The notes: a model not told the origin generated them from the sequence alone. A DNA stretch of 54,067 nt from Sphingomonadales bacterium EhC05 (GCA_001650955.1 LXYP01000025.1:1-54067); one strand, 5' to 3'; counted from the stretch's first letter, positions 1 through 10,086 are shown. Numbers and translations: made by a program.

Positions 1-1776
1 TTTGCGATAACTCTGTCGGTTCCGTTGTCAGCATCGCCCGCCGTCGCGCCAACATCGAGCATAGCGACAGAAAAGGTCGAGCAACTCTTGTCTCAAGCAA
101 CTGAGCAACAAGTCGCCGGAAACTATGATCAAGCAGCCGATCTGGCAGAGCAGGCACTTAGTATTGCCAAGGAAGCGTTTGGGGCAGAACATCCCGATAC
201 GCTGGCTGCGATGAATGCACTTGCGGGATATTATCGCAGACAAGGACGCTTTAGCGAAGCCGAGCCACTCTTTCTGCGCGCACTGCAGGATTCAGAACGG
301 ATTCTTGGAAGAGACAATCCAATATCGAACAGCTTGGTTCGTAATCTCGCAATACTATATACCGAACAAGGTCGCTATTCCGATGCAGAACCGCTTTTTC
401 TGCGAGTTCTGCAAACCCGTGAGCGGACCTTGGGGCCGGACCATCCTGGTACTCTTGCATCGGTTAACGATCTTGCAATATTGTACAAAGAACAAGGTCG
501 ATACGCCGAGGCAGAGCCGCTGTATCTGCGCGCGCTGGAGACTGCCGAGCGGACTCTCGGGATAGGGCACTCAAGGACGGTCAGTTTGGTCAGTAATCTC
601 GCGCTACTTTACAGCAACCAAGGCCGCTATTCCGATGCTGAAGTGCTTAGTCTGCGTGCACTTGAATCGGATGAGCAGACCTTGGGTTCGGATCATCCAG
701 ACACACTCGGATCGGTCAACAATCTCGCGGTGTTGTATAAACGGCAAGCCCGCTATACCGAAGCGGAGAAGCTTTATCTGCGCGGGTTAGAGACAATGGA
801 ACGGACTCTGGGATCCGACCATCCCGATACGCTCAGGTCGTTGAGCAATCTCGCGGAGCTGTATCGCAATCAAGGTCGTTATGCCGATGCGGAGCGGCTT
901 TTGCGCCGCGCGTTGCAAACCCGGGAACGAACCTTGGGAGTGGAACATCCTGGCACGCTGAACTCGGTCAACAACCTGGCGCTGCTAGACAGCAATCAGG
1001 GCCGCTTTAGCGAAGCGGAGCAGCTTTTTCTGCGCGCGCTCGAAGCGCGTGCACGAACCCTGGGGCCAGATCACCCAGATACGCTCGCATCGGTCAATGA
1101 TCTGGCAGTTCTATATCGTGTTCAGGGCCGATATGCCGAAGCGGAACCACTCTTGCTCCGGGCGCTGGAAGCGCGAGAACGCACATTGGGTCGAGAGCAT
1201 CCTGCTACGCTCGTAACCCTGAACAATTTGGGATTGCTGTATCAGTCGCAGGGCCGTCCCGAAGAGGCCGAACCGCTCTATCGCCGGGCGCTCGAATCGA
1301 GCAATCGAGTGAACGGGTCCGAACATCCGCGCACGCTAACGCTCATTAACAACCTTGCGAGCATGATGATCTCGCAGGGGCGCCATCCGGAAGCTCAACA
1401 GCTTATGAGTCGCTCCCAGACTTCCGCTAAAAAGCAGATGGGGCCAGATGCTCCTGAAACCCTTACAGCCGCCAACAATCTTGCCGTTTCCCTGCAGGAG
1501 CAAGGCCGATACGCCGAGGCAGAGCTGCTCTTTCGTTTGGTGCTCGAAACCAGCGAGCGGACTCACGGATTTGAGCATGAAGATACGGTTGCCGCGCGGG
1601 TAAATCTGGCCACTGTTCAATATTTGGAGCGTGGTTTGGCCAAGAAACTTACCGGAGATACGGCTGGACGGACCTGTATGATCGTCAATGATATTGTGAT
1701 CATTAATGGCGCAGAAACTAGAATGCCCCGGCGCCTGTGCAAAACATCCCGTTCGTCTCGCTGGATTCCCACCTGA
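1..1776 (+). CDS. Secreted TPR (kinesin-light-chain-like) repeat protein, 5' end outside window
   Basis: The reading frame is open to base 1. The first residues (FAITLSVPLSASPAVA) look like the end of a signal peptide, so the true start lies left of the window; the internal TTG at base 25 is probably not the start. From about base 124 there are twelve consecutive 42-residue TPR units of the form YAEAEPLxLRALExxERTLGxxHPDTLxSVNNLAxLYxxQGR. This is the TPR_10/TPR_12 type found in NPHP3- and kinesin-light-chain-like proteins, which form a superhelical protein-binding scaffold. Such proteins often carry a C-terminal CHAT protease domain. Here the repeats are followed by only about 45 unremarkable residues, so that domain is absent or lost. 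Partner unknown. Confidence 0.85.
   Translation, partial: FAITLSVPLSASPAVAPTSSIATEKVEQLLSQATEQQVAGNYDQAADLAEQALSIAKEAFGAEHPDTLAAMNALAGYYRRQGRFSEAEPLFLRALQDSERILGRDNPISNSLVRNLAILYTEQGRYSDAEPLFLRVLQTRERTLGPDHPGTLASVNDLAILYKEQGRYAEAEPLYLRALETAERTLGIGHSRTVSLVSNLALLYSNQGRYSDAEVLSLRALESDEQTLGSDHPDTLGSVNNLAVLYKRQARYTEAEKLYLRGLETMERTLGSDHPDTLRSLSNLAELYRNQGRYADAERLLRRALQTRERTLGVEHPGTLNSVNNLALLDSNQGRFSEAEQLFLRALEARARTLGPDHPDTLASVNDLAVLYRVQGRYAEAEPLLLRALEARERTLGREHPATLVTLNNLGLLYQSQGRPEEAEPLYRRALESSNRVNGSEHPRTLTLINNLASMMISQGRHPEAQQLMSRSQTSAKKQMGPDAPETLTAANNLAVSLQEQGRYAEAELLFRLVLETSERTHGFEHEDTVAARVNLATVQYLERGLAKKLTGDTAGRTCMIVNDIVIINGAETRMPRRLCKTSRSSRWIPT
124..1635 (+). repeat. Tandem array of twelve 126-bp units (TPR coding)
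   Basis: Twelve in-phase 126-bp units encode the 42-residue TPR repeats. The GRYxEAEPL and RTLGxxHPDTL segments are the best conserved at both levels. The central units (3 to 9) are the most alike and units 1, 10, 11 and 12 the most diverged, which is the usual pattern of growth by internal duplication. Confidence 0.8.
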
Positions 1777-2114
1777 TCCACATCGAAACCTAGTCGCCTG
1801 AAAAGCCAGAAAAACTGGCGCTCGGGCTTTCAAAGCAACTACTATAACCAACGACCGTCCTTGGCGGCAAAGCTGCGATCGGCGTTCATCGCCCCGATAT
1901 TCACGATTCATTCTAGAACCGCCGCTAACAGACGGTCTGCTTCGCACCCAAGCCTTGACCCCCACCCGAATCCCGTCTAAGGGCCGCGCTTCTGTTGCGG
2001 TGCGATGCGTCTCGCCGCCGTGGAAAGCTACATAGGCAAAACACTTGCCGTATCAAATACGGTGAGAGTAACCCCTGCGATTTGCAGGAAAACTACTTAT
2101 AAGGTGAAGACTTT
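1777..2114 (+). promoter_or_regulatory. Upstream region / leader of the str operon
   Basis: 338 bp with no convincing gene. It must hold the promoter of rpsL-rpsG-fusA. TTGACC at 1955-1960 is a possible -35, but no good -10 follows (TAAGGG 17 bp downstream), so the promoter is not firmly placed. Two tandem small hairpins sit just before the rpsL ribosome binding site (listed separately). Confidence 0.4.
2048..2088 (+). promoter_or_regulatory. Two tandem hairpins in the rpsL leader
   Basis: CCGTAT-CAA-ATACGG (2048-2062) and CCTGC-GATTT-GCAGG (2074-2088) are perfect short inverted repeats. They end 26 bp before the rpsL start and 12 bp before its AAGGTGA ribosome binding site. The position would suit an r-protein binding leader, but this is inference from location only. 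Confidence 0.4.
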
Positions 2115-2486
2115 ATGCCAACGATTAATCAGCTCGTCCGTAAAGGGCGGGTGCCTCAGAAGGTGAAATCCAAAGTTCCAGCGATGGAAGCCAACCCGCA
2201 GAAACGCGGCGTTTGCACCCGGGTTTACACAACGACTCCCAAGAAACCAAACTCCGCTCTGCGTAAGGTTGCCAAGGTTCGCCTGACCAACCAGCGTGAG
2301 GTCATCAGCTATATTCCAGGTGAAGGTCATAACCTTCAGGAACATAGTGTTGTGCTCATCCGCGGCGGCCGTGTGCGTGACCTTCCCGGTGTGCGCTATC
2401 ATGTGCTGCGCGGCGTTCTTGATACCCAGGGTGTCAAAGACCGTAAGCAGAGCCGTTCGAAATATGGCGCCAAGCGTCCTAAATAA
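2115..2486 (+). CDS. rpsL: 30S ribosomal protein S12
   Basis: 123 aa, full length. S12 lies at the decoding centre of the 30S subunit. The family signature [10 protein letters not shown] is present with Lys43 intact. The second streptomycin-contact position is Arg88 ([13 protein letters not shown], codon CGT at 2376-2378) where most bacteria have Lys88. K88R is a classic streptomycin-resistance substitution elsewhere, so this organism is probably intrinsically less sensitive. Asp89, the usual beta-methylthiolation site, is kept. The start is supported by AAGGTGA 7 nt upstream. First gene of the str operon, 35 bp ahead of rpsG. Confidence 0.98.
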   Translation: MPTINQLVRKGRVPQKVKSKVPAMEANPQKRGVCTRVYTTTPKKPNSALRKVAKVRLTNQREVISYIPGEGHNLQEHSVVLIRGGRVRDLPGVRYHVLRGVLDTQGVKDRKQSRSKYGAKRPK

Positions 2487-2521
2487 GCCCAGCGCTTACA
2501 GAAATATTTGGAGTTTATAAT

Positions 2522-2992
2522 ATGGCACGTCGTCGTCGTCCCGAGAAACGGATAATCCTTCCTGATCCAAAATTTAAAGATCAGGTTCTTTCGAAATTCA
2601 TGAACAATCTGATGGTGGATGGCAAGAAATCCACCGCCGAACGGATTGTCTATGGTGCATTTGACAATGTTGAAGCCAAGGCGAAAAAAGATCCGCTGCA
2701 GCTTTTCCATGATGCATTGAACAATATCAAGCCAGGTATCGAAGTCCGCAGCCGCCGTGTTGGTGGTGCGACCTATCAGGTGCCGGTCGAAGTGCGTCCC
2801 GAACGTTCGCAGGCGCTGGCGATTCGCTGGATGATCTCTGCGGCGCGTTCGCGCAGTGAAACCACGATGGCCGCCCGTCTGTCGGGTGAGATTCTTGATG
2901 CTTCCAACAATCGCGGCAATGCGGTGAAGAAGCGGGAAGATTCGCACAAGATGGCCGAAGCCAACCGGGCTTTCGCGCATTATCGCTGGTAG
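2522..2992 (+). CDS. rpsG: 30S ribosomal protein S7
   Basis: 156 aa, usual length. S7 nucleates assembly of the 30S head by binding the 3' major domain of 16S rRNA. It opens with the conserved basic stretch [10 protein letters not shown] and contains the family motif [34 protein letters not shown] ribosome binding site precedes the ATG. In E. coli S7 represses its own operon by binding the S12-S7 spacer; here that spacer is only 35 bp and shows no obvious fold, so any feedback may act elsewhere. A hairpin separates it from fusA. Confidence 0.98.
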   Translation: MARRRRPEKRIILPDPKFKDQVLSKFMNNLMVDGKKSTAERIVYGAFDNVEAKAKKDPLQLFHDALNNIKPGIEVRSRRVGGATYQVPVEVRPERSQALAIRWMISAARSRSETTMAARLSGEILDASNNRGNAVKKREDSHKMAEANRAFAHYRW

Positions 2993-3006
2993 CAGTTTTT
3001 GAAAGC

Positions 3007-3030
3007 GCCCGGGCTGATGTCCGGGCCTTT
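3007..3030 (+). terminator. Hairpin between rpsG and fusA (weak terminator or attenuator)
   Basis: GCCCGG (3007-3012) and CCGGGC (3021-3026) pair around an 8-nt loop, followed by CTTTTC. The T-run is short, so partial termination or mRNA 3'-end protection is more likely than full termination. It sits in the 136-bp gap inside the str operon. Confidence 0.45.
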
Positions 3031-3128
3031 TCAAACAGTAACATTTGAAACCGAACAGGGCTGGTCAAGACTGGCCCATTTCACTATAGGGCGGCCTCAA
3101 ACAAGCCCCCATATTTGGAGTAAAGACT

Positions 3129-5222
3129 ATGGCACGCAGCCATCCGCTCGAACGATATCGCAATATCGGCATCATGGCCCATATTGATGCCGGTAAGACG
3201 ACGACCACAGAACGTATTCTATATTATACAGGCAAATCCTATAAAATCGGCGAAGTGCATGATGGCGCGGCGACGATGGACTGGATGGAGCAAGAGCAAG
3301 AGCGTGGCATTACCATTACCTCTGCGGCGACCACCTGTTTCTGGAATGCCGATGATACAAATGGTCCCGAGCACCGGATCAACATCATTGATACGCCCGG
3401 TCACGTTGACTTCACGATTGAAGTTGAGCGGTCCCTGCGTGTGCTCGATGGCGCGGTTGCCTGTTTCGATGGCGTTGCCGGCGTAGAGCCGCAGTCCGAG
3501 ACGGTATGGCGCCAGGCTGACAAATATAAAGTGCCGCGGATGTGCTTCATCAACAAGCTCGACCGCACCGGCGCCGATTTCAAATATTGCGTACAGTCGA
3601 TCATCGATCGTCTGGGCGCGACGCCTGCCGTGCTTTATCTTCCGATCGGCATCGAAGCTGATCTGGTGGGACTGGTTGACCTCGTCAACGAGCGTTCGAT
3701 CACCTGGAAGAACGAAGATCTCGGCGCGGAATACACTTATGGCGACATTCCTGCCGACATGGTCGATGAAGCCGCTGAATATCGCGAGAAGCTGATCGAG
3801 CTTGTCATCGAGCAGGATGATACCGCGATGGAAGCCTATTTCGAAGGCAATATGCCAGATGCGGCGACGCTGAAGGCGCTGATCCGCAAGGGCACGCTGA
3901 ACCAGAGCTTCGTACCGGTTCTTTGTGGTTCCGCGTTTAAGAACAAGGGCGTTCAGCCTTTGCTCGATGCGGTTGTCGACTATATGCCAAGCCCGCTCGA
4001 CGTTCCTGCGATTAAAGGCGTTTTGCCCGACAGCGACGAAGAAGCGACGCGTCCATCGAGCGACGACGAGCCATTTTCCGCGCTCGCGTTCAAGGTCATG
4101 AACGACCCGTTCGTGGGGTCTTTGACCTTCGCCCGCATCTATTCCGGCAAGCTGGAAAAAGGCACGGTGCTGAACTCGGTCAAGGACAATAAAGAGAAGA
4201 TCGGCCGGATCCTCGAAATGCACTCCAATGACCGCAAGGACATTGATGAGGCATTCGCGGGCGACATTGTCGCGCTGGCTGGGATGAAAAATACCACAAC
4301 CGGCGATACGCTCTGTGCGACGTCCGATCCGATCATTTTGGAGCGGATGGAATTCCCGGATCCGGTGATCGAGCTTTCGGTGGAACCAAAGACCAAGGCC
4401 GACCAGGAGAAGATGGGCGTTGCGCTCAACCGTCTCGCGGCTGAAGATCCATCCTTCCGGGTGACCACGGACCACGAAAGTGGCCAGACGATCATCAAGG
4501 GCATGGGCGAGCTTCACCTCGACATTCTCGTCGACCGGATGAAGCGCGAATTCAAGGTTGAGGCCAATGTTGGTGCACCACAGGTGGCTTACCGGGAATC
4601 ACTCGGCAAGGCGGTTGCGGTTGACTATACCCATAAGAAACAATCGGGTGGTTCAGGTCAGTTCGCACGGGTCAAGTTTGAAGTCACGCCAGGCGAGCGC
4701 GGCGCAGGCATTACTTTTGAAGATGAAGTCAAGGGCGGCAATATTCCCAAGGAATATATCCCTGCCGTTGAAAAAGGCATGCGCGAGACCGCAGAGACCG
4801 GATCTTTGATCGGCTTCCCGATCATCGACTTTAACATCCGCCTCTATGACGGCGCCTATCATGACGTTGACTCCTCGGCCCTCGCGTTTGAAATCGCTGG
4901 CCGTGCAGCGATGCGTGAGGCCGCACAGAAATCAGGTATCAAATTGCTCGAACCGATCATGAAGGTTGAAGTGGTGACACCTGAGGATTATCTTGGTGAT
5001 GTGATCGGTGACCTCAACAGTCGCCGTGGCCAGATTCAGGGTACGGACAGTCGCGGTATTGCTCAGGCAGTTGATGCGATGGTACCACTTGCGAATATGT
5101 TTGGTTATGTGAACGAACTTCGGTCCTTCAGTCAGGGCCGGGCGCAATATACGATGCATTTCTCCCATTATGATGAAGTGCCATCGAATGTTGCAACCGA
5201 GTTGAAGGAGAAGATGGCTTAA
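3129..5222 (+). CDS. fusA: Elongation factor G
   Basis: 697 aa, full length. This translocation GTPase moves tRNAs and mRNA through the ribosome and helps recycle it together with RRF. The G1 loop [12 protein letters not shown] is at residues 17-28, the G3 motif DTPGHVDF follows, then G4 NKLDRTGAD. The C-terminal domains IV-V ([16 protein letters not shown] onward) are complete. ATATTTGGAG precedes the start. Third gene of the str operon. It is canonical EF-G; nothing suggests the EF-G2 or TetM paralogues. Confidence 0.98.
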   Translation: MARSHPLERYRNIGIMAHIDAGKTTTTERILYYTGKSYKIGEVHDGAATMDWMEQEQERGITITSAATTCFWNADDTNGPEHRINIIDTPGHVDFTIEVERSLRVLDGAVACFDGVAGVEPQSETVWRQADKYKVPRMCFINKLDRTGADFKYCVQSIIDRLGATPAVLYLPIGIEADLVGLVDLVNERSITWKNEDLGAEYTYGDIPADMVDEAAEYREKLIELVIEQDDTAMEAYFEGNMPDAATLKALIRKGTLNQSFVPVLCGSAFKNKGVQPLLDAVVDYMPSPLDVPAIKGVLPDSDEEATRPSSDDEPFSALAFKVMNDPFVGSLTFARIYSGKLEKGTVLNSVKDNKEKIGRILEMHSNDRKDIDEAFAGDIVALAGMKNTTTGDTLCATSDPIILERMEFPDPVIELSVEPKTKADQEKMGVALNRLAAEDPSFRVTTDHESGQTIIKGMGELHLDILVDRMKREFKVEANVGAPQVAYRESLGKAVAVDYTHKKQSGGSGQFARVKFEVTPGERGAGITFEDEVKGGNIPKEYIPAVEKGMRETAETGSLIGFPIIDFNIRLYDGAYHDVDSSALAFEIAGRAAMREAAQKSGIKLLEPIMKVEVVTPEDYLGDVIGDLNSRRGQIQGTDSRGIAQAVDAMVPLANMFGYVNELRSFSQGRAQYTMHFSHYDEVPSNVATELKEKMA

Positions 5223-5301
5223 CCGCCGCTTCAAATTTGGAATTATAAGCGCTTCCCAATGGCATGACGGGCTCAAAAAAAGCCCAGAAGTTAAAAGGGT
5301 G

Positions 5302-5347
5302 TTGACAGATTTGGATAGTCTCGCCAAAGCGCGGCACGGACTATCCA
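5302..5347 (+). promoter_or_regulatory. Candidate tuf promoter -35 and a 9-bp inverted repeat
   Basis: A consensus TTGACA at 5302-5307 is followed by TGGATAGTC (5312-5320) and its perfect reverse complement GACTATCCA (5339-5347), separated by 18 bp. No good -10 sits at the right distance (CAAAGC at 5325-5330 is poor), so a promoter is only suspected. The stem ends 27 bp before the tuf start, with the ribosome binding site AGAGGTAA downstream. It could be a leader hairpin or a protein-binding site giving tuf its own control. Confidence 0.45.
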
Positions 5348-5374
5348 GACGATAGAAATTAGAGGTAATATAAA

Positions 5375-6565
5375 ATGGCAAAAGCAAAGTTTGAGCGGAC
5401 AAAACCGCACTGCAACGTTGGCACCATCGGTCATGTTGACCACGGCAAAACCACGTTGACCGCAGCGATCACTAAGGTACTTGCTGAATCCAGCGGCGGT
5501 GAAGCCGTGGACTTCGCAAATATTGACAAAGCTCCTGAAGAGCGTGAGCGCGGCATCACCATTTCAACGGCGCACGTTGAATATGAAACCGAAAAGCGCC
5601 ACTATGCGCACGTTGATTGCCCAGGACACGCCGATTATGTGAAGAACATGATTACCGGTGCTGCGCAAATGGATGGCGGCATCTTGGTTGTGAACGCAGC
5701 TGACGGTCCAATGCCACAGACTCGCGAGCACATCTTGCTGGCACGTCAGGTGGGTGTTCCTGCGCTTGTTGTTTACATGAACAAGGTTGACCAGGTCGAC
5801 GACGAAGAATTGCTCGAGCTGGTTGAAATGGAAATTCGCGAGCTGCTGTCTTCTTACGACTTCCCAGGCGACGATATTCCAATCATCAAGGGTTCGGCGC
5901 TTGCTGCCCTTGAAGGCCGCGATGACGAAATCGGCAAGAACAGCATCATGGAATTGATGGCTGCAGTTGACGAAGCCATTCCACAGCCAGAGCGTCCAAT
6001 CGATCAAGATTTCTTGATGCCAATTGAGGACGTGTTCTCAATCTCTGGTCGCGGTACGGTTGTAACCGGTCGTGTTGAAACTGGTAAAGTTCTGGTTGGC
6101 GACGAATGTGAAATCGTGGGTATCAAAGATACCACGAAGACCACCGTTACCGGCGTTGAAATGTTCCGTAAGCTGCTCGACTCGGGTGAAGCTGGCGATA
6201 ATATCGGCGCATTGATCCGCGGCGTGAACCGTGAAGACGTGGAGCGTGGTCAGGTGCTTTGTAAGCCTGGTTCGATCACCCCGCACACCGATTTCAACGC
6301 AGAAGTATATGTGTTGTCGAAAGACGAAGGCGGCCGTCATACGCCATTCTTCGCCAACTATCGTCCACAATTCTACTTCCGTACCACGGATGTTACCGGT
6401 GAAGTCGTTCTGCCAGAAGGCACCGAAATGGTGATGCCTGGTGACAACGTCACAATCGGTGTAAAACTGATTGCTCCAATCGCAATGGACCCAGGTCTTC
6501 GCTTCGCTATTCGCGAAGGTGGTCGTACCGTCGGTTCCGGGGTTGTCAGCGACGTAACAAAGTAA
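5375..6565 (+). CDS. tuf: Elongation factor Tu
   Basis: 396 aa, full length. The GTPase delivers aminoacyl-tRNA to the ribosomal A site. The P loop GHVDHGKT is at residues 19-26, followed by [12 protein letters not shown] and NKVD motifs and the domain II/III barrels ending in GRTVGSGVV. It closes the str operon 152 bp after fusA and before a strong terminator. Codon use is strongly biased, as expected for an abundant protein. Only this copy is in the window; a second tuf elsewhere is possible. Confidence 0.98.
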   Translation: MAKAKFERTKPHCNVGTIGHVDHGKTTLTAAITKVLAESSGGEAVDFANIDKAPEERERGITISTAHVEYETEKRHYAHVDCPGHADYVKNMITGAAQMDGGILVVNAADGPMPQTREHILLARQVGVPALVVYMNKVDQVDDEELLELVEMEIRELLSSYDFPGDDIPIIKGSALAALEGRDDEIGKNSIMELMAAVDEAIPQPERPIDQDFLMPIEDVFSISGRGTVVTGRVETGKVLVGDECEIVGIKDTTKTTVTGVEMFRKLLDSGEAGDNIGALIRGVNREDVERGQVLCKPGSITPHTDFNAEVYVLSKDEGGRHTPFFANYRPQFYFRTTDVTGEVVLPEGTEMVMPGDNVTIGVKLIAPIAMDPGLRFAIREGGRTVGSGVVSDVTK

Positions 6566-6579
6566 TATAGGACTGCTTC

Positions 6580-6616
6580 GCTGCCCGGATCACTGATTCG
6601 GGCAGCCAGTTTTTTT
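6580..6616 (+). terminator. Rho-independent terminator after tuf
   Basis: GCTGCCCG (6580-6587) and CGGGCAGC (6599-6606) form a perfect 8-bp stem with an 11-nt loop, followed by CAG and seven Ts (6610-6616). It ends the str operon and separates it from rpsJ. Confidence 0.9.
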
Positions 6617-6692
6617 ACGCCGCGCCGGCTTCTTATGACAAGAAAATCGGGGCGGTTTATTTTTGGCTCTTTCGCATCGGTATAAGGTTCAC

Positions 6693-7004
6693 ATGGAAAC
6701 GCAGAATATTCGCATTCGCCTTAAGGCATTCGATCATCGGGTACTGGATCAGGCAACCGGCGATATCGCTGACACCGCTCGTCGTACTGGCGCGTTGATC
6801 CGTGGACCTATTCCACTGCCGACGCACATCGAGAAGTTCACCGTAAACCGCGGGCCGCACGTTGACAAAAAGTCACGCGAGCAGTTCGAGGTCCGGACAT
6901 ATAAGAGGTTGCTCGACATCGTGCAGCCTACACCACAGACAGTCGATGCTTTGATGAAGCTCGACCTTGCTGCGGGTGTGAACGTAGAAATTAAACTTGC
7001 GTAA
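6693..7004 (+). CDS. rpsJ: 30S ribosomal protein S10
   Basis: 103 aa. S10 belongs to the 30S head and, as NusE, joins the NusB antitermination complex. The family start [19 protein letters not shown] fixes the ATG at 6693, with AAGG about 9 nt upstream; the frame is open for ten more codons upstream but those residues are not part of the family. The motif [20 protein letters not shown] is intact. First gene of the S10 operon, separated from rplC by an unusually long 212-bp structured gap. Confidence 0.97.
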   Translation: METQNIRIRLKAFDHRVLDQATGDIADTARRTGALIRGPIPLPTHIEKFTVNRGPHVDKKSREQFEVRTYKRLLDIVQPTPQTVDALMKLDLAAGVNVEIKLA

Positions 7005-7216
7005 GTGAGTTGAGGCGCTGCTCCGGAAGGAGTGGTGGTGACATGGGAAACCGCTAGCGATTTGCTAGGTCATGTGTCCCCCGTCTAGCTGGAGTGGTCT
7101 TCGGATCAATCTGGCGGTTTAGCCCGGACGGGGCGATATTCTAAAAATCTGGGCTGAGTATTTTTGGCACGCCCGCTGGCAATGACGCACGTGGGCCTCT
7201 GTAAGGAGAATGGATC
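7005..7216 (+). promoter_or_regulatory. Structured spacer between rpsJ and rplC
   Basis: 212 bp without a gene inside an otherwise tightly packed operon. Visible stems: CTCC-GGAA-GGAG near 7021-7032; CTAGC (7054-7058) with GCTAG (7064-7068), flanked by ACATG (7041-7045) pairing with CATGT (7071-7075). The spacer ends in TAAGGAGA, the ribosome binding site of rplC. It may be an r-protein (L3/L4) leader, an RNA processing site or a promoter region. No known leader family is recognised by eye. Confidence 0.45.
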
Positions 7217-8035
7217 GTGCGTACAGGCGTGATCGCGAAAAAAATGGGGATGACCCGCTTGTTTCAGGAAGATGGTCGGCATGTGCCGGTTACCGTTCTT
7301 TCGCTGGAAGAATGTCAGGTTGTCGGAGCCCGCAAGCAAGACCCGGATGGCTATTATGCTGTTCAGCTTGGTGCCGGTGCCCGTAAAGCGAAAAATGTAA
7401 ACAAACCACAACGCGAAGCTTTTGCGAAAGCAGAAGTTGAGCCTAAGGCGCGGGTTGCCGAATTCCGGGTTGATAGCGAAGATGCTTTGCTCCCCATCGG
7501 TGCCACCGTCACTGCAGATCACTTCATTGCTGGTCAGATGGTCGATATCCAGGGCGTGACCCAGGGTAAAGGCTTTGCTGGTGCGATGAAGCGCTGGGGT
7601 TTCGGCGGTATGCGCGCAACTCATGGTGTCTCTATCTCTCACCGTGCACATGGTTCGACTGGTCAAAACCAGGATCCGGGCAAAGTGTTCAAGGGCAAGA
7701 AGATGGCGGGCCATATGGGCGCGAGAAATCGTACGCAGCAAAATCTTGAAATTGTTCGCACAGACGCCGATCGCGGTTTGATCTTTGTGCGTGGCAGCGT
7801 ACCTGGTTCCAAGGGCGGTTGGTTGTTGGTCAAGGATTCAGTTAAAGTAGCTGCTCCTGAAGGACTGCCATTTCCCGGCGCCATGCGTCGTAACGCAGCT
7901 GAGACTGCAACCGAAGATGCTCCTGCAGGAATGATCGAAGCAGACGCAGTCGTGGAAGCGGCTGTCGGTCCTACCGATGCTGAGATCGAAGCAGCAGCCA
8001 AGGCTCCTGCGGCAGATGCAGGGAAGGAGGGCTAA
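7217..8035 (+). CDS. rplC: 50S ribosomal protein L3, with C-terminal extension
   Basis: 272 aa, longer than the usual 205-240. It starts with GTG after AAGGAGA. L3 binds near the 3' end of 23S rRNA and its loop reaches the peptidyl transferase centre. The core motif [23 protein letters not shown] is intact, including the Gln that PrmB methylates in E. coli. After the core a tail of about 50 residues rich in Ala, Glu and Asp ([19 protein letters not shown] and so on) is added. Tails of this kind occur in other alphaproteobacterial r-proteins; role unknown. Three bases before rplD. Confidence 0.97.
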   Translation: MRTGVIAKKMGMTRLFQEDGRHVPVTVLSLEECQVVGARKQDPDGYYAVQLGAGARKAKNVNKPQREAFAKAEVEPKARVAEFRVDSEDALLPIGATVTADHFIAGQMVDIQGVTQGKGFAGAMKRWGFGGMRATHGVSISHRAHGSTGQNQDPGKVFKGKKMAGHMGARNRTQQNLEIVRTDADRGLIFVRGSVPGSKGGWLLVKDSVKVAAPEGLPFPGAMRRNAAETATEDAPAGMIEADAVVEAAVGPTDAEIEAAAKAPAADAGKEG

Positions 8036-8038
8036 GCT

Positions 8039-8665
8039 ATGAAACTCAAAGTCAAAACCCTCGACGCGAAAGCCAAAGGCGACATCGAACTGAATGATGA
8101 TGTCTTCGGCGTGGAAGCGCGTGCAGACATTCTTCATCGGATCGTAAACTGGCAACGTGAAAAAGCACGCGGAACGGCTCGTCCGACCCGTGAGCGTTCA
8201 GACGTTGCGCGGACCGGTAAGAAATTCGGTAACCAAAAAGGTGGCGGTACCGCTCGTCATGGCGATCGTCGTGCGCCTATCTTCGTTGGTGGTGGTAAAG
8301 CCCACGGCGCCCGCAAGCGTGATTTCAACCCATCACTGAACAAGAAGGTTCGTGCTTTGGGTCTGAAAATGGCACTTAGCGATAAAGCGATGACCGAAAA
8401 TTTGATCGTGCTCGAAAATATTGAGCTGAAAGAGGCTAAGACGCAGACGCTTATCGCTCAGATCGCCAAGCTCGGTTTCGGCAAGTCGGCGCTGATCATG
8501 GACGGCGATGCGGTGAATGAAATTTTCGCAAAGGCATCTAACAACATTCCACGTGTCAACGTGATGTCTGCTGCTGGTGCCAATGTTTATGACATTTTGA
8601 ACCACGAAACCCTGGTGCTGACACGTGCTGCGGTTGAAAAGCTGGAGGCGCGCTTCAATGGCTAA
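8039..8665 (+). CDS. rplD: 50S ribosomal protein L4
   Basis: 208 aa, usual length. L4 lines the nascent-peptide exit tunnel with L22, and in gammaproteobacteria it represses the S10 operon. The basic tunnel loop ([33 protein letters not shown] region) is typical. A GGAGGG ribosome binding site lies inside the end of rplC. The gene overlaps the start of rplW by 8 bp, indicating translational coupling. Confidence 0.97.
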   Translation: MKLKVKTLDAKAKGDIELNDDVFGVEARADILHRIVNWQREKARGTARPTRERSDVARTGKKFGNQKGGGTARHGDRRAPIFVGGGKAHGARKRDFNPSLNKKVRALGLKMALSDKAMTENLIVLENIELKEAKTQTLIAQIAKLGFGKSALIMDGDAVNEIFAKASNNIPRVNVMSAAGANVYDILNHETLVLTRAAVEKLEARFNG

Positions 8666-8966
8666 AAAAGAAGCAATCGACATTCGTCATTATGACGTGA
8701 TTGTCGGCCCGCACATTACCGAGAAATCGACCTTGCTCAGCGAGCATAATGCTGTGGTATTCAAGGTTGCGAACACCGCAACCAAGCCACAGATCAAGGC
8801 TGCTATTGAAGCGTTGTTTGATGTCAAAGTCAAAAACGTCAATACGCTGGTGCAAAAGGGCAAGACCAAGAAGTGGAAGGGTCGTCCCTACACTCGCAAC
8901 GACATCAAGAAGGCTGTTGTCACTTTGGCTGAAGGCCAAAGCATTGACATCACCACGGGAGTTTAG
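8658..8966 (+). CDS. rplW: 50S ribosomal protein L23
   Basis: 102 aa from the ATG at 8658 ([13 protein letters not shown]). L23 sits at the exit of the polypeptide tunnel and docks trigger factor and SRP. The motif VGPHITEKS near the start and [16 protein letters not shown] in the middle are diagnostic. The start overlaps the last codons of rplD, and GGAGGCG lies 10 nt upstream. An in-frame upstream extension would add residues unlike the family and is not used. Confidence 0.97.
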   Translation: MAKKEAIDIRHYDVIVGPHITEKSTLLSEHNAVVFKVANTATKPQIKAAIEALFDVKVKNVNTLVQKGKTKKWKGRPYTRNDIKKAVVTLAEGQSIDITTGV

Positions 8967-8971
8967 GGCAC

Positions 8972-9808
8972 ATGGCATTAAAATCCTATAAACCAACTAG
9001 CCCCGCACGGCGCGGTCTTGTCCTGGTAGACAAGAGCGGCCTGTGGAAAGGCAAGCCCGTCAAGAAGCTTGTCGAAGGTAAGCGCAAGACCGGTGGCCGG
9101 AACAACAAGGGCCATGTGACATCACGCGGTATTGCCGGTGGTCACAAGCAAAAATATCGCATGATCGACTTCAAGCGTCGCAAGTGGGATATGTCTGCAA
9201 CGGTTGAACGGATCGAATATGATCCCAATCGCACGGCCTTCATCGCGCTGATCAAATATGAAGATGACGAACTCGCCTATATCATTGCACCACAACGTCT
9301 CGACGTTGGTGACAGCGTGATTGCTGGCAAAAAGGTAGACGTGAAGCCTGGCAATGCCATGCTCTTGTCGGAAATCCCGGTCGGTACGATCATTCACAAT
9401 GTTGAAATGAAGCCATCCAAGGGCGGCCAGATTGCCCGTTCCGCCGGTGCTTATGTTCAGATTGTTGGTCGTGACCGCGGTATGGTCATCGTCCGGATGA
9501 AATCAGGCGAACAGCGTTATCTCCGCAGCGATTGCATGGCGACGGTTGGCGCGGTTTCGAACCCTGACAATTCAAACCAGAATTTCGGTAAAGCAGGCCG
9601 CACCCGCTGGAAGGGCCGTCGTCCTTTGACTCGCGGTGTTGCGAAAAACCCTGTCGATCACCCGCATGGTGGTGGTGAAGGTCGGACCTCGGGTGGTCGT
9701 CATCCTGTGACGCCATGGGGCAAGCCAACCAAGGGTGCTCGTACTCGTAAGAATAAAACGACTGACAAGATGATTATCCGGTCACGTCACGCGAAGAAGA
9801 AGAGGTAA
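8972..9808 (+). CDS. rplB: 50S ribosomal protein L2
   Basis: 278 aa, usual length. L2 is among the most conserved r-proteins and is needed for subunit joining and peptidyl transfer. The C-terminal hallmark [19 protein letters not shown], containing the functionally critical His, is intact. Five bases after rplW and 2 bp before rpsS, so co-transcribed in the S10 operon. Confidence 0.98.
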   Translation: MALKSYKPTSPARRGLVLVDKSGLWKGKPVKKLVEGKRKTGGRNNKGHVTSRGIAGGHKQKYRMIDFKRRKWDMSATVERIEYDPNRTAFIALIKYEDDELAYIIAPQRLDVGDSVIAGKKVDVKPGNAMLLSEIPVGTIIHNVEMKPSKGGQIARSAGAYVQIVGRDRGMVIVRMKSGEQRYLRSDCMATVGAVSNPDNSNQNFGKAGRTRWKGRRPLTRGVAKNPVDHPHGGGEGRTSGGRHPVTPWGKPTKGARTRKNKTTDKMIIRSRHAKKKR

Positions 9809-9810
9809 GC

Positions 9811-10086
9811 ATGGCTCGTTCCATCAAAAAAGGTCCATTTGTTGACCTCCACCTGCTGAAAAAAGCGCAGGACGCACAAGAAGCAAGCAACCGCTCGCCG
9901 ATCAAAACCTGGTCGCGTCGTTCGACGGTTTTGCCTGACTTCGTCGGTCTGACCTTCAGCGTATATAACGGCATGAAATTCATCCCCGTTTCGGTGAATG
10001 AAGACATGGTCGGCCACAAGCTTGGCGAGTTTGCGCCTACGCGCAACTACTACGGCCACGGCGCTGACAAAAAAGGCAAGAAATAA
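9811..10086 (+). CDS. rpsS: 30S ribosomal protein S19
   Basis: 91 aa, usual length. It forms a head complex with S13 near the A site. It opens with [12 protein letters not shown] and contains [16 protein letters not shown] and the basic C-terminal tail. The AAGAGGTAAGC ribosome binding site lies at the end of rplB. Its stop overlaps the start of rplV by one base (TAATG). Confidence 0.97.
   Translation: MARSIKKGPFVDLHLLKKAQDAQEASNRSPIKTWSRRSTVLPDFVGLTFSVYNGMKFIPVSVNEDMVGHKLGEFAPTRNYYGHGADKKGKK

Noticed and set aside
3219-4517. 432-codon minus-strand frame opposite fusA
   Set aside because: It is the mirror of a strongly conserved EF-G gene; no start signal and no recognisable protein.
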